A DNA stretch of 55,854 bases from Bacteroidota bacterium (GCA_947475165.1 CANJLD010000024.1:1-55854), one strand, 5' to 3'. Positions 26,184-35,603 are shown, counted from the first letter of the stretch. Numbers and translations are program-made. The notes: a model not told the origin generated them from the letters alone.

Positions 26184-27062
26184 TTACAGCTTATCGATAG
26201 TAGCCTTCAGTCGCTTCTTCAAATCATCCGAAATACTTACTAAAGGTAAGCGAAGATTGCTTTCGCAAACATCTAAAACTTCCAGCGCATATTTTACACC
26301 ACCGGGGTTACCTTCAGCAAAAAGCATATCGGTAATGTCATTCAGTTTATAGTGAAGTGTTCTTGCTTCTTCAAAATTTCCTTTCAAACCTTGGCGAACC
26401 ATTTCTGTAAATATTTTTGGAAATGCCTGACCTACTACTGAGATTACTCCATCGAGCCCATAAGCCAATAAACCGAGGGTGATGTTATCGTCACCGGAAA
26501 TAAGAAGAAAATCTTTCGGTTTGTTTTTGGCAATCTGCATACATTGGTTGAAGTCGCCAGAAGCTTCTTTCATGCCAATAATATTTTCTACTTCTGCCAA
26601 ACGTAAAGTAGTTGAAGCCAACATGTTTGAAGCCGTGCGCCCCGGAACATTATAAAGAATAACCGGACGAGGTGCTGCGGCAGCTACTGCTTTATAGTGT
26701 TCAATAATTCCGCCTTGGGTTGGCTTATTATAGTAAGGCGAAACCGAAAGAATGGCATCCACTCCGTTAAAATGAAACTGCTCAATATCTTTAATTACCT
26801 GATGTGTGCTGTTGCCACCAAAACCTGCTACCACCGGTACACGTCCAGCAGTTTTCTCGATGGTAAAATTCATGATGTCTAACTTTTCCTGCTTATCAAG
26901 GTTCACGCTTTCGCCAGTTGTGCCCAGTGTTACTACATACTCTACTCCGCCTCTAATGCTGTAATCAATTACTTTCTCGAGACCGTTAAAATCTATGGCT
27001 CCGTTTTTTGTAAACGGAGTAACCAAGGCAACACCTGTGCCCCGCAGTTTACTTTGAATCAT
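26184..27062 (-). CDS. dapA: 4-hydroxy-tetrahydrodipicolinate synthase
   Basis: 292-residue (beta/alpha)8 enzyme that condenses pyruvate with aspartate semialdehyde, the entry step to diaminopimelate and lysine. GTTGESVNL is the Thr-Thr block, ILYNVPGRTASN holds the active-site Tyr and the arginine that binds the carboxylate, and IIGMKEASGD the Schiff-base Lys. Length is normal. The ATG overlaps the end of the upstream DUF6913 gene by 14 bases, so the two are co-transcribed and probably translationally coupled. Confidence 0.96.
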   Translation of the reverse strand: MIQSKLRGTGVALVTPFTKNGAIDFNGLEKVIDYSIRGGVEYVVTLGTTGESVNLDKQEKLDIMNFTIEKTAGRVPVVAGFGGNSTHQVIKDIEQFHFNGVDAILSVSPYYNKPTQGGIIEHYKAVAAAAPRPVILYNVPGRTASNMLASTTLRLAEVENIIGMKEASGDFNQCMQIAKNKPKDFLLISGDDNITLGLLAYGLDGVISVVGQAFPKIFTEMVRQGLKGNFEEARTLHYKLNDITDMLFAEGNPGGVKYALEVLDVCESNLRLPLVSISDDLKKRLKATIDKL

Positions 27063-27591
27063 ATTGAATTTTATTTAAGAAATGTGTTGACTGATTTAAG
27101 AAGTGCTGTAAATCGCTTTTGCCGCTCATGTTTATCATCATGTCGTAGTAATCGGTTTTCTTTTCGTCAAAAATTCCGAGCCGCCATTTTGCTTTGGATG
27201 TACGGGCTACATATTCTAATGGGAAGTTTTCTTCGGTAAAAGCAGCAAAGAGCAAATCGAAATTCTTAGCAGCAAACTTTTCTACGCGCTCATCATCCGG
27301 TGTTCTGTTCCAACTTAAATTTTTTGTGTTGAAGATGAGCACATCGGCTTTGTGGTCAATTTTCTTGTCATCTACAAAGCCGAGAATATCTACTGTTTTT
27401 CCTTCGGTGCGCAAATGCTCGGTAAACTTGGTGATGATAATATCGTTATCGGGGTTAGTGCTGTTGTAAACAATGCCGATGGTTTTGGCATCGTGCAGAT
27501 TGGTGAGAATTCTTTCCGGCTTTAATCCTTCAAGCTTCTTTTCAATATTTTTTCGGTAAAAATAATTTCTGATATCGTCCCACAATTGCAT
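27049..27591 (-). CDS. DUF6913 family protein
   Basis: 180-residue cytoplasmic protein, recognised as the Bacteroidota DUF6913 type: MQLWDDIRNYFYRKNIEKKL at the start, TIGIVYNSTNPDNDIIITKF and FAAKNFDLLFAAFTEENFPL within. No catalytic motif is evident. Start placed at the ATG at 27589-27591; the longer frame to 27744 adds 51 residues of non-typical Cys/Phe-rich sequence that overlaps the THX promoter region. It overlaps the dapA start by 14 bases. This dapA linkage suggests a cell-wall or amino-acid role, but the function is unknown. Confidence 0.8.
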   Translation of the reverse strand: MQLWDDIRNYFYRKNIEKKLEGLKPERILTNLHDAKTIGIVYNSTNPDNDIIITKFTEHLRTEGKTVDILGFVDDKKIDHKADVLIFNTKNLSWNRTPDDERVEKFAAKNFDLLFAAFTEENFPLEYVARTSKAKWRLGIFDEKKTDYYDMMINMSGKSDLQHFLNQSTHFLNKIQYDSK

Positions 27592-27719
27592 GGTGCAAAT
27601 AATATGATTTTTACGGATAGAAAAAGTGCGGAATTGAAACGTTGTGCTTTTGTCAGCCTTCGGCTTTATGCAACAACCTTCTAAAAAATGAAACCTCTTC
27701 AAAATGCCAATTGATTTTT

Positions 27720-27727
27720 TACATTCG
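27720..27727 (+). promoter_or_regulatory. Putative -7 box of THX gene
   Basis: TACATTCG, preceded by a T-run, 25 bases before the THX ATG. Identical to the -7 boxes of tetR, acyltransferase, T9SS hydrolase and sod genes. No good -33 TTG was found. Confidence 0.45.
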
Positions 27728-27752
27728 CGCCAACAAAAAAACATTTTTAATT

Positions 27753-27953
27753 ATGGGAAGAGGAGATAAAAGAACCGCTAAAGGAAAAAGATTCAAAAAA
27801 TCATTCGGCAACAGTCGCCCTAAACGAGTGAAAAAAACTACACCTACAAAACCTGCTGTAGGCAAAAAAGCAAAAGCACCAAAAGCGGACAAAACTGTAA
27901 CAGCTAAAAAAGCACCTGCAAAAAAAGCAGCCGCTAAGAAAAAAGCAGAATAG
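27753..27953 (+). CDS. 30S ribosomal protein THX
   Basis: 66-residue, very basic protein. MGRGDKRTAKGKRFKKSFGN followed by SRPKR matches the THX family, a small peptide that sits in the head of the 30S subunit in Thermus and Bacteroidota. After the 26-residue core the protein has an Ala/Lys-rich tail (KKAPAKKAAAKKKAE), longer than in Thermus and similar to histone-like tails in this phylum. Start set at ATG 27753; the frame continues upstream without signal to 27642. A hairpin terminator follows. Confidence 0.88.
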   Translation: MGRGDKRTAKGKRFKKSFGNSRPKRVKKTTPTKPAVGKKAKAPKADKTVTAKKAPAKKAAAKKKAE

Positions 27954-27970
27954 TTTAATAGTAATTAGTT

Positions 27971-28025
27971 GATTGGTGAATTAGTGATTGGTTAAATCCA
28001 TCATTAATTCGCCAATTGTTTTTTT
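27971..28025. terminator. Hairpin between THX and pdxH
   Basis: Imperfect arms GATTGGTGAATTAGTGATTG (27971-27990) and CCATCATTAATTCGCCAATT (27998-28017) followed by seven T. Likely terminator of the THX transcript. The left arm resembles the ACTAATTCACTAATCAACC word before the dienoyl-CoA reductase gene. Confidence 0.6.
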
Positions 28026-28662
28026 AGGGTGCCAAGCGTTTAATCTTCCATGCACCGTTTTCAATCTCGTAAATAATCCTGTCGTGCAATCTGCTGGCGC
28101 GACCTTGCCAGAACTCAAAGTAATCGGCTTTTAGAATATAGCCTCCCCAGTTTTCGGGTCGTTTAATTTCTCCTTCTTGTTTTAATGCTTCTAAGCGATC
28201 TTCTAAGTATTCGCGGGAAGGAACTTCTTCGCTTTGTTCGGATACAATAGCACTTAACCGGCTTTCGTAAGGACGCTCCGAAAAATATTTTTCAGAAAGA
28301 TGAGCTTCAATTTTTTCAATAGTTCCTTCAATACGCACTTGTCTTTCTAATTTATCCCAAAAGAAAAGCAGAGATGCAAATTTGTTTTCAGAAATTTCTT
28401 TGCCTTTGCGGCTGTGATAGTTGGTATAGAAGATAAATCCGTTTTCGTCAAACGCTTTTAGTAAAACTATTCGTGAGGATGGTTTGCCATCGGCAGTAGC
28501 GGTGGAAAGAGCCATGGTGTTGGGTTCAATTATTCCATCGTTGGTGGCATCTTCTAGCCACCAACCAAATTGTTCGTAGGGGTTGGGCGAAATTTTATGT
28601 TCCGTTAGTTCGTGTTTGGTGTAGTTGCGCCTGTTGTTGTGTAAATCTTTGGAGGATGACAT
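28024..28662 (-). CDS. pdxH: Pyridoxamine 5'-phosphate oxidase
   Basis: 213-residue FMN enzyme that oxidises pyridoxine/pyridoxamine phosphate to pyridoxal phosphate. PSSRIVLLKAFDENGFIFYT and NYHSRKGKEISENKFASLLF are the FMN-binding blocks; the C-terminal EFWQGRASRLHDRIIYE with RLAP end is the family signature. Start placed at ATG 28662 (MSSSKDLHNNRRNYTK); the TTG at 28683 would add seven residues. Stands alone between convergent THX and the glmS gene on the same strand, 57 bases away. Confidence 0.96.
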   Translation of the reverse strand: MSSSKDLHNNRRNYTKHELTEHKISPNPYEQFGWWLEDATNDGIIEPNTMALSTATADGKPSSRIVLLKAFDENGFIFYTNYHSRKGKEISENKFASLLFFWDKLERQVRIEGTIEKIEAHLSEKYFSERPYESRLSAIVSEQSEEVPSREYLEDRLEALKQEGEIKRPENWGGYILKADYFEFWQGRASRLHDRIIYEIENGAWKIKRLAP

Positions 28663-28719
28663 GACGTTTATTTGATAGGGCAAAATTATTAAAGGTAGTG
28701 GAAGGGCAACGCGAACATT

Positions 28720-30555
28720 TTATTCCACCGTAACACTCTTAGCCAAATTACGTGGCTGGTCAACATTGCAACCGCGCAGCACCGCAATGTGATAGCTGAG
28801 TAACTGTAAAGGAATAGTAGTGAGCAATGGCTCGAGATATTCTTTGGTTTCGGGCACTTCAATTACATAATCTGCCATGGCGCGCACCTTGGTATCGCCC
28901 TCGCTTACTATGGCAATAATAATTCCCTTGCGTGCTTTTACTTCCTGTATACCGCTTATCACTTTATCGTAAATGGCGGTTTTGGTAGCTATTACCACCA
29001 CCGGCATTTCTTTATCAATAAGCGCAATAGGTCCGTGCTTCATTTCCGCTGCAGGGTAACCCTCAGCATGTATGTAGCTAATCTCTTTCAGCTTAAGCGC
29101 ACCTTCCAATGCCACCGGAAACTGGTAGCCTCTGCCCAGGTAGAGGAAGTTTTTAGAATCTTTGAAAATCTTCGCCAGTTCTTTTATCTGGTCTTCGCAC
29201 TGCAATGTCTTTTCTACTTTTTCGGGAATAGTTTCCAGTTCGGCAAACGCGTTGCGCAAATCCTGCTTGGTAGCCTTGCCTCTTATTTCGGCAAAACCAA
29301 AAGCCCATAAAGCAAGAATAGCCACCTGCGAGGTAAATGCTTTGGTACTCGCCACACCAATCTCTGGACCGGCATGCGTATAAGCACCGGCATGCGAAGT
29401 GCGCGGAATGGAAGAACCCACCACATTACACAAACCAAAAATGGTCGCGCCTTTTTCTTTAGCCAGTTCAATAGCGGCAAGCGTATCAGCTGTTTCACCA
29501 CTCTGCGAAATAGCAATCACTAAATCATCTTCGTTAATCACTGGGTTGCGGTAACGGAACTCCGAAGCGTATTCCACCTCAACCGGTATACGCGCAATAT
29601 CTTCAAACAAATATTCGCCTACTAAACCCGCGTGCCATGAAGTGCCGCAACCAACAATAATAATTCGCTTAAGATTTTTGATTTTGCCTTCGTGTTCTTT
29701 TAAACTGCGCATGGCAAACATACCGGTATGCGGGTCAAAGCGCCCGCGTAGCGAATCGTAAATAGAGCGTGGCTGCTCATGAATTTCTTTCAGCATGAAA
29801 TGTTCGTAGCCGCCCTTTTCAATCGTCTCCAAATTCATTTCCAGCGTTTGAATGTATGGCACGTGCTCTACGTTATCAATCGTTTTCACGGTCAGCTTAC
29901 CGTCAATGATGGAAGCAATTTCATTGTCGTTCAGGTAAGTTACGTTCTTGGTGTATTCAATAATAGGAGTGGCGTCTGAAGCCATAAAAAATTCACTATC
30001 ACCGATGCCAATTACCAGCGGAGAACCTTTACGCGCGCCAATCAGTTTAGCCGGGTCATTCTTCGAAATAATTACGATAGCGTAAGCACCTATCACTTCG
30101 TTCAATGCTAAACGCACCGCTTCATCTAAAGTAGTATGCGTGTTTTGCTGAACGTCTTCAATCAAATGAACCAAAACTTCAGTATCAGTATCAGAAGTAA
30201 ACACATGACCACGGTTAGTCAACTCTTCTTTCAGCGAACCGTAGTTTTCAATAATGCCGTTGTGAATAATAGCAATATCGCCACTCTGCGAAAGGTGCGG
30301 ATGCGAGTTATTGTCGTTCGGCTCACCGTGAGTTGCCCAACGGGTGTGACCCATGCCTAAATGTGCATGTGTGTTTTTACCGTCCGTCACTTTTTCTAAA
30401 TCCGAAACCTTGCCTTTGCATTTGTAAACGTTCATACTGCCGTTAAGCAGCGCAACGCCCGCGCTGTCGTAACCGCGATATTCTAATCGCTTTAAACCTT
30501 TAATTAAAATTGGATAAGCCTCACGAGGACCGATGTAAGCAACTATACCGCACAT
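28720..30555 (-). CDS. glmS: Glucosamine-6-phosphate synthase (isomerizing)
   Basis: 611-residue enzyme making glucosamine-6-phosphate from fructose-6-phosphate and glutamine for peptidoglycan and lipid A. N-terminal glutamine amidohydrolase begins MCGIVAYIGPREAYPIL, so Cys2 is the nucleophile after Met removal; GHTRWATHGEPND is the glutamine site. Two SIS sugar-isomerase domains follow (VGCGTSWHAGLVGEYLFEDI; ISQSGETADTLAAIE), ending PRNLAKSVTVE as usual. No glmS ribozyme is seen upstream, as expected outside Firmicutes. It stands in the conserved Bacteroidota neighbourhood glycogen-synthase-like/DUF4270/glmS. Confidence 0.97.
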   Translation of the reverse strand: MCGIVAYIGPREAYPILIKGLKRLEYRGYDSAGVALLNGSMNVYKCKGKVSDLEKVTDGKNTHAHLGMGHTRWATHGEPNDNNSHPHLSQSGDIAIIHNGIIENYGSLKEELTNRGHVFTSDTDTEVLVHLIEDVQQNTHTTLDEAVRLALNEVIGAYAIVIISKNDPAKLIGARKGSPLVIGIGDSEFFMASDATPIIEYTKNVTYLNDNEIASIIDGKLTVKTIDNVEHVPYIQTLEMNLETIEKGGYEHFMLKEIHEQPRSIYDSLRGRFDPHTGMFAMRSLKEHEGKIKNLKRIIIVGCGTSWHAGLVGEYLFEDIARIPVEVEYASEFRYRNPVINEDDLVIAISQSGETADTLAAIELAKEKGATIFGLCNVVGSSIPRTSHAGAYTHAGPEIGVASTKAFTSQVAILALWAFGFAEIRGKATKQDLRNAFAELETIPEKVEKTLQCEDQIKELAKIFKDSKNFLYLGRGYQFPVALEGALKLKEISYIHAEGYPAAEMKHGPIALIDKEMPVVVIATKTAIYDKVISGIQEVKARKGIIIAIVSEGDTKVRAMADYVIEVPETKEYLEPLLTTIPLQLLSYHIAVLRGCNVDQPRNLAKSVTVE

Positions 30556-30654
30556 AAATTCATTTTTTAATGATTCACAAGTTTATTCAAAAGAATGGAT
30601 AATTGGAAGGTTGGAAGTACGAATCAAATCATCCGCTTTTTCACGGCCCTGCTT

Positions 30655-31971
30655 TTAAAGTTTAGTGTAAGTGATAACCAAGGTTATCTGATAATTTTTA
30701 TCTGTAGAAGAGTTTCCAATAACCACTCTTTCCGAATTCGAATTAGGAGCAATGGTTTCTAAGTAAAATCCTTTATTGCTGTAAACTCCCTGAATCAGTT
30801 TCTGAAAATACCGCTTAATGTTGAACCGGTACCGGTTAATGGTCACTCCGTTTATATTCTCAGCCGTTTTTACTCCGCCAAAGCCCGCCAGGTTTGCATC
30901 TTCTAAAGCAGAACCGGTACCCGCATCGTTTATTCTGTAGAGATTTAAAAGTAACGGTCCCGAAAAAGTATCAGTTGCAAATACATCAGCAACCTGAGAA
31001 AGAACTAACTCTGCTTTATTAATAGCAATGTTTTTAGGAAGTGAATCCAAATCTTTAATCAGAATTTTTCCCTTCACCCCCGCACCTGCCTGCAAATACA
31101 TTTTTTCTTCGCCATTTACATTAGGAGAAGTAACTGAAGTATTCACCGGTGCTCCGGTATAAATATTATCGAAGTGGTTAGCCCTTGCCCCTGAAACCGG
31201 AATACGATAGGAAAGAGGCGTATCTACAGCAGTATGATAGTAAAGAATAACTGCCGAAACAGATGATTGCAGTGAAAGATACAACAAGCCATTACCGGTG
31301 TTTGATGAACCGGTGGTTAAATAAAAGCCTTTAAATAAATTTAAGAACTGAGAGTTATCTCTTAGCACATCAGTATCTGCTTCCAAAATTTTTGAGGCAA
31401 AGGCATTAGTTAAAGGAATGCGGAGGTGCGGTGCCAGCGTACCCAATGCAGTAACAACACTATCCGTCAATTTTGTTCCCAAAGTGTAACCGGTTAGTGT
31501 TCCGATAGGCGAAGAGTTAACCGAAAAAGATTGATTGGTTTTGTAAGTAGTAGAATCGTTAATGCTCTGCGAAAGCTCAAACAAATTTATATCCACCGGT
31601 TGGTCGAACTTACCATACACTCCGTTATACTTCATCATTAAAAAGGCAGAATCTAAAACAGGAGCCGCGCCAAAATAGATGTTGTTGCTCGTCAACTGAC
31701 ATTGCGCATAAAATCCCGCAAATGTTTTCCCGAAATTCGGATCGTTTACGCTACCCAACAAACCCACCGCTGCTGCGTTTGAGTTCAACGGCTGTTCAAA
31801 CTCAGAAAATACTTTTACAGTCAGGGTATCCTTGGCAAGATTCAGGTCGTCATCTGTTGTCAACAGATTGTCATCCTCAATCAGCGGTTCTTTACAACCC
31901 TGTAAATAAAATAAGCACCAGCAGAGTACTACCGGTGCTATTAAAAAAGTGAGTTTGTTTTTCAATTTCAA
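30655..31971 (-). CDS. DUF4270 lipoprotein
   Basis: 438-residue exported lipoprotein. The N-terminal signal ends in a lipobox, FYLQGC, with Cys26 as the lipid site, followed by KEPLIEDDNLLTTDDDLN. The body is beta-rich and matches the DUF4270 family, in which VDSAFLMMKYNGVYGKF-type and TFAGFYAQ-type segments are typical. It lies 44 bases after the GT5-like gene and 99 bases before glmS on the same strand; this linkage is conserved in Bacteroidota. Suggested location is the outer membrane; function unknown, perhaps cell-surface or envelope-polysaccharide related. Confidence 0.85.
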   Translation of the reverse strand: MKLKNKLTFLIAPVVLCWCLFYLQGCKEPLIEDDNLLTTDDDLNLAKDTLTVKVFSEFEQPLNSNAAAVGLLGSVNDPNFGKTFAGFYAQCQLTSNNIYFGAAPVLDSAFLMMKYNGVYGKFDQPVDINLFELSQSINDSTTYKTNQSFSVNSSPIGTLTGYTLGTKLTDSVVTALGTLAPHLRIPLTNAFASKILEADTDVLRDNSQFLNLFKGFYLTTGSSNTGNGLLYLSLQSSVSAVILYYHTAVDTPLSYRIPVSGARANHFDNIYTGAPVNTSVTSPNVNGEEKMYLQAGAGVKGKILIKDLDSLPKNIAINKAELVLSQVADVFATDTFSGPLLLNLYRINDAGTGSALEDANLAGFGGVKTAENINGVTINRYRFNIKRYFQKLIQGVYSNKGFYLETIAPNSNSERVVIGNSSTDKNYQITLVITYTKL

Positions 31972-32015
31972 GTTCGGTTAAGGCGCGCAAATAAAACAAT
32001 AATCACCTCAAACGC

Positions 32016-32831
32016 TTAGTTCGCCAATATATTTTGGTAGAACTTGTTCAGCATATTCAACGGGTCTTCTTCGTTGCTGTGCATATTCAAAATTTTCTTG
32101 CCTTTCGACTTCTTTAAATGGCTGGTCACTTTCGCATCAAGTGCATCGCCCACTACTAAACCATCGGCAAATTGCACACCGCCAATATTTAAACTGGTAT
32201 TATCGCCATCTTTGAAAAACTCAAGGTGCTTCTTCTGAATGTCTTCGCTGATAGCCACTTTAACCATAAAGTCTTTCTTCAGCTTGTCTTTAAATTCATT
32301 CTTAGCTACCGAGTAAACAACTTTAGTGTTGGTGAAAATAGGGTCGTCCTTGTAAGTTGTTTTTAAATACATTGGAATCAAACTGGTCATCCAGCCAAAG
32401 CAGTGGATGATATCTGGAGCCCAGCCAAACTTACGAACGGTTTCCAATGCACCCTTGCAGAAGAAAATCATTCGGTCTGAATTATCTTCAAAGAACTTGT
32501 TGTTTTCATCATGGAAAACCAATTTGCGCTTGAAGAAATCTTCATTATCTAAGAAATAAACCTGTAAACGCGCTCCTGGTAATGAAGCCACTTTAATTAC
32601 CAAAGGGTAATCTTCATCGTTAATAATTACATTGATTCCTGAAAGACGAACTACTTCATGTAAGCGGTGTCTTCTTTCATTAATCGTTCCGAATTTCGGC
32701 ATCAGCACTCTTATTTCAAGTCCCTTGTCCTGCATATATTTCGGAAGCTCATTGGCAATTTTCGAAGCTTCGGTTATAGCCAAATAAGGATCCATCTCCT
32801 GCGTAACGATTAGAATTCTCTTTTTTTCCAT
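32016..32831 (-). CDS. Short glycogen/starch synthase-like (GT5) protein
   Basis: 271-residue protein corresponding to the N-terminal GT5 catalytic domain of glycogen synthase. RILIVTQEMDPYLAITEASK resembles the GlgA start, where a KTGGL motif binds ADP-glucose; here the equivalent is LAITEASK, so the key Lys-Thr-Gly-Gly is not preserved. WAPDIIHCFGWMTSLIPMYL matches the DVVHAHDW region. The second Rossmann domain (about 200 residues) is absent. It is annotated as glycogen/starch synthase in Bacteroidota, but with both changes glucosyl transfer to glycogen is doubtful. It is the first gene before DUF4270 and divergent from panC. Confidence 0.75.
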   Translation of the reverse strand: MEKKRILIVTQEMDPYLAITEASKIANELPKYMQDKGLEIRVLMPKFGTINERRHRLHEVVRLSGINVIINDEDYPLVIKVASLPGARLQVYFLDNEDFFKRKLVFHDENNKFFEDNSDRMIFFCKGALETVRKFGWAPDIIHCFGWMTSLIPMYLKTTYKDDPIFTNTKVVYSVAKNEFKDKLKKDFMVKVAISEDIQKKHLEFFKDGDNTSLNIGGVQFADGLVVGDALDAKVTSHLKKSKGKKILNMHSNEEDPLNMLNKFYQNILAN

Positions 32832-32948
32832 ATTATTGTTTGATTTAGATTGAGAGAGTGAAGAAATTTAAACGGATTGCAAAGATAATAATAAAATACC
32901 GTAATAACGCAAAGCTACGGACAACAAAACTGTTAAGCTCTCTTATTT

Positions 32949-33797
32949 ATGCTGATTTTCAAGCAGATTAAACCTCTCCAAAAATACCTTCAAAGTGCTG
33001 ATAACAAGGGCAAAGCGATAGGTTTTGTGCCTACCATGGGGGCTTTGCATCAAGGGCATCTTTCTTTAATAAAGAGAAGCAAAAAGGAGTGCAAACTGAC
33101 TATTTGCAGCATTTTTGTGAATCCCACCCAGTTTAATGACAAGACCGATTTCGATAAATATCCCAATACCATAGCTATGGATATTGAAATGCTGAACGAT
33201 GCCAAATGCGATATCCTTTTTCTGCCATCTGTAAAGGAAATGTATCCCGATGGTTTTATTGATAGCACAAAAATCAATTTCGGATTTATAGCCGAAACGC
33301 TTGAAGGAGAGCACCGCCCGGGACATTTCAGCGGCATGGCACAAGTAGTGGAGAAGCTACTCAAAATAGTTAAGCCGGATAAACTTTACATGGGACAGAA
33401 AGATTTTCAGCAACAACTGATTGTTCAGCAGTTAATAAAGAAGCGAAAACTGAGAACCCAATTGGTAACCGTAGAAACCATGCGAGAGAAAAATGGCTTG
33501 GCAATGAGTTCGCGGAATGTGAGGTTAGATATTGCCTCAAGAAGACTGGCAGTGGAGATTGCGAAAACACTGAAAGGAATAAAATCAAAGATCAAAAATC
33601 AAAAATCAAAGATTGAGGCGTTGGAGGAAGAAGGAAGAAACAAATTGAGGAGTTTTAAAGAAATAGAGCTGGAGTATTTTGAAATCAGAAATGCTGAAAC
33701 CTTAAAACCTGTTTCTTCTAAAAAAGAAAAATCAGTAGCCCTTATTGCAGCCAAAATTGGCGGAGTAAGGTTGATTGATAACATGTTGTTGAATTGA
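32949..33797 (+). CDS. panC: Pantothenate synthetase
   Basis: 282-residue enzyme that joins pantoate and beta-alanine using ATP. GFVPTMGALHQGHLSLI holds the HIGH-like motif, VNPTQFN and GQKDFQQQLIVQ the pantoate/ATP site, and LAMSSRNVRL the KMSKS-like loop. Residues about 213-224 (KSKIKNQKSKIE) are Lys/Gln/Asn-rich; they are encoded by an A-rich 32-base word (33581-33612) that occurs with one mismatch inside metG. Other panBCD genes are not in the window. Divergent from the GT5-like gene, a common Bacteroidota arrangement. Confidence 0.96.
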   Translation: MLIFKQIKPLQKYLQSADNKGKAIGFVPTMGALHQGHLSLIKRSKKECKLTICSIFVNPTQFNDKTDFDKYPNTIAMDIEMLNDAKCDILFLPSVKEMYPDGFIDSTKINFGFIAETLEGEHRPGHFSGMAQVVEKLLKIVKPDKLYMGQKDFQQQLIVQQLIKKRKLRTQLVTVETMREKNGLAMSSRNVRLDIASRRLAVEIAKTLKGIKSKIKNQKSKIEALEEEGRNKLRSFKEIELEYFEIRNAETLKPVSSKKEKSVALIAAKIGGVRLIDNMLLN

Positions 33798-33802
33798 GAG
33801 GA

Positions 33803-35284
33803 CTATTTCCTGCTCAAATAATCTTCCATCAAACCCACCAAAGTCATATCCGCTTCTTTCGGGCTAAACCGGATGCCGCGCAATTTTTCTAAGGCAGTTT
33901 TATTCAGCGCATCCAAACTTTTTTGGTCTTTAGTTTTCAAAGCATCGCGCATGTAATGGATAATAAACTTGTGCACCGGTGAAGTATGAAGATACGTCAT
34001 AAAGAACCGGTAGGTGTTTTTCAGCAGATAGGAGAGATAGTGATACTCCTTCATCTCATACCGCAACATCAGGTTGATTATTTTTACATGACCTACATAA
34101 TCTCTGCGGGTATCTCCGTTGGTCAGACTCATCAGGTCGTTTACTTCAGTAACGCATTCGTCTAACTTGCCTAATTTTAAATAAGCGTAAGCTACACTTG
34201 TTCTTAAAGTATAAGTGAATGCGTTTTTCATAAAAGGTGCTAACCGGTGCAGCCCTTCCTGCGAATAGTCAATATAATATTGAATTTTCTTGGCATCGTT
34301 CTGACGCATATAATACAACAAGGCAAAAATACTCACCGTCTGAAACCGGTCAGTATCATGGAACTGACTTTGAAATTCCATTCCTTCCAAAAACTTCAAC
34401 CGGTTTTCAAATTCCGAAAAATCGTTGGTCAGCAGCGAAGCTGCGAGACAATGATTGTAGCCAAGCACCAACCAGTTGGTCACTGTTTTAGGGTGCGGTT
34501 CGTTTTTTACAAAGTCCAATTTCTTATTCGCCCACTCTAAATATTTTTTGTAGTCGCCCAGCGCGCAGTAATACATTGCCCAAAACTGCAGGTAAGTATG
34601 CCGCGCTTTGGCACTCATTAAATCTTCATACTTGTAAGTACTTATTTTTTTGCCCAGCACTTTAATACTCTCCATAGTATCATCAGGGCTGATGTTCATT
34701 TCGTAATTCATCTGGCTATGCAGTTTAATACTGCAATTCATAATCACCCGCAACTGACGAATCATTTCCATCAATTTCTCTTCCTGCACATCTAATGAAT
34801 CTAAATTCACTTCCGGTTCGTGCCGGTAATAGCCCATTGAGATCAATCCGCGCTGCATGGCTATCAGATGAATAATATCATTCAGTTTTTCCTCTTCATA
34901 AGCTTCTTCTTTCAACTTCTCAATCATCTTTTTCGCCATTGGAAAAAGCCCCTTTGCCATTAGGCGTTTAATGTCGAGAATGTAAACCGTCAGGTCACGG
35001 TCTTCGCGAACAGTTAACTCGCTGTGGCGAAGTGTTTTTACAATCAGGTTTTTGAGATAGTGTTTAGTAACCGGAAAATTCTTTTTGAAATTGGCTTCAC
35101 GGAATTTTTTAAAAATCTTTTCTTCATCATAAACCGGTTCGGTATTCAGAAAGTCGAACAGCTGTAAATAGATGGGGCTGGAGCCTTTCTCATAAATATT
35201 TACATACTGCGTGAAAAACTTCTTTTCGCTCTTGCTAAGCGAGCGTATCAGTTGAAATAGTTCGTCCTGCTGTTCCATACACAT
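33803..35284 (-). CDS. Uncharacterised helical (TPR-like) protein
   Basis: 493-residue soluble protein, not recognised as a named family. It is all-helical and rich in charged residues, with repeats reminiscent of TPR solenoids (AYLKLGKLDECVTEVNDLMS; YYCALGDYKKYLEWANKKLD). The N-terminus SLSKSEKKFFTQYVNIYEKG recurs in hypothetical proteins of Bacteroidota. No signal peptide or membrane span. ATG at 35284 or at 35278 (MEQQDELFQLIRS) are both possible. It is convergent with panC (5 bases apart). Probably a scaffold; no function can be assigned. Confidence 0.8.
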   Translation of the reverse strand: MCMEQQDELFQLIRSLSKSEKKFFTQYVNIYEKGSSPIYLQLFDFLNTEPVYDEEKIFKKFREANFKKNFPVTKHYLKNLIVKTLRHSELTVREDRDLTVYILDIKRLMAKGLFPMAKKMIEKLKEEAYEEEKLNDIIHLIAMQRGLISMGYYRHEPEVNLDSLDVQEEKLMEMIRQLRVIMNCSIKLHSQMNYEMNISPDDTMESIKVLGKKISTYKYEDLMSAKARHTYLQFWAMYYCALGDYKKYLEWANKKLDFVKNEPHPKTVTNWLVLGYNHCLAASLLTNDFSEFENRLKFLEGMEFQSQFHDTDRFQTVSIFALLYYMRQNDAKKIQYYIDYSQEGLHRLAPFMKNAFTYTLRTSVAYAYLKLGKLDECVTEVNDLMSLTNGDTRRDYVGHVKIINLMLRYEMKEYHYLSYLLKNTYRFFMTYLHTSPVHKFIIHYMRDALKTKDQKSLDALNKTALEKLRGIRFSPKEADMTLVGLMEDYLSRK

Positions 35285-35603
35285 TGGTTATATTACTGTA
35301 AAAGTAATTTGATTACCTAAATGCTTACGTTTTCAAAAGCTTATGTTTCAAAGCCTTTTGTTTGATTACATATAGTTATAAGTATACTGAAAATTAGTAG
35401 GTTAGGTTACTAATAGTATTTGAAATCCTAATAGCACCACTAAACTTGTGGCATTTTTATGGTTTGAATACATAATTGATGTATAGCATTTAAAATCAGC
35501 TATTTGGAAATGTTTCACCCTTTGTTCTTCTAATCAAAAATAGCTTATCGGGAAATCTATGTGGTAAAAACCACCGTAAATTTGTGCTATAAAACTAATA
35601 GCT
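35285..35603. other. Gap with no recognisable gene
   Basis: AT-rich 319 bases between two divergently oriented genes. It should hold the promoters of both, but I saw no convincing -33/-7 pair, array or hairpin. Confidence 0.4.
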
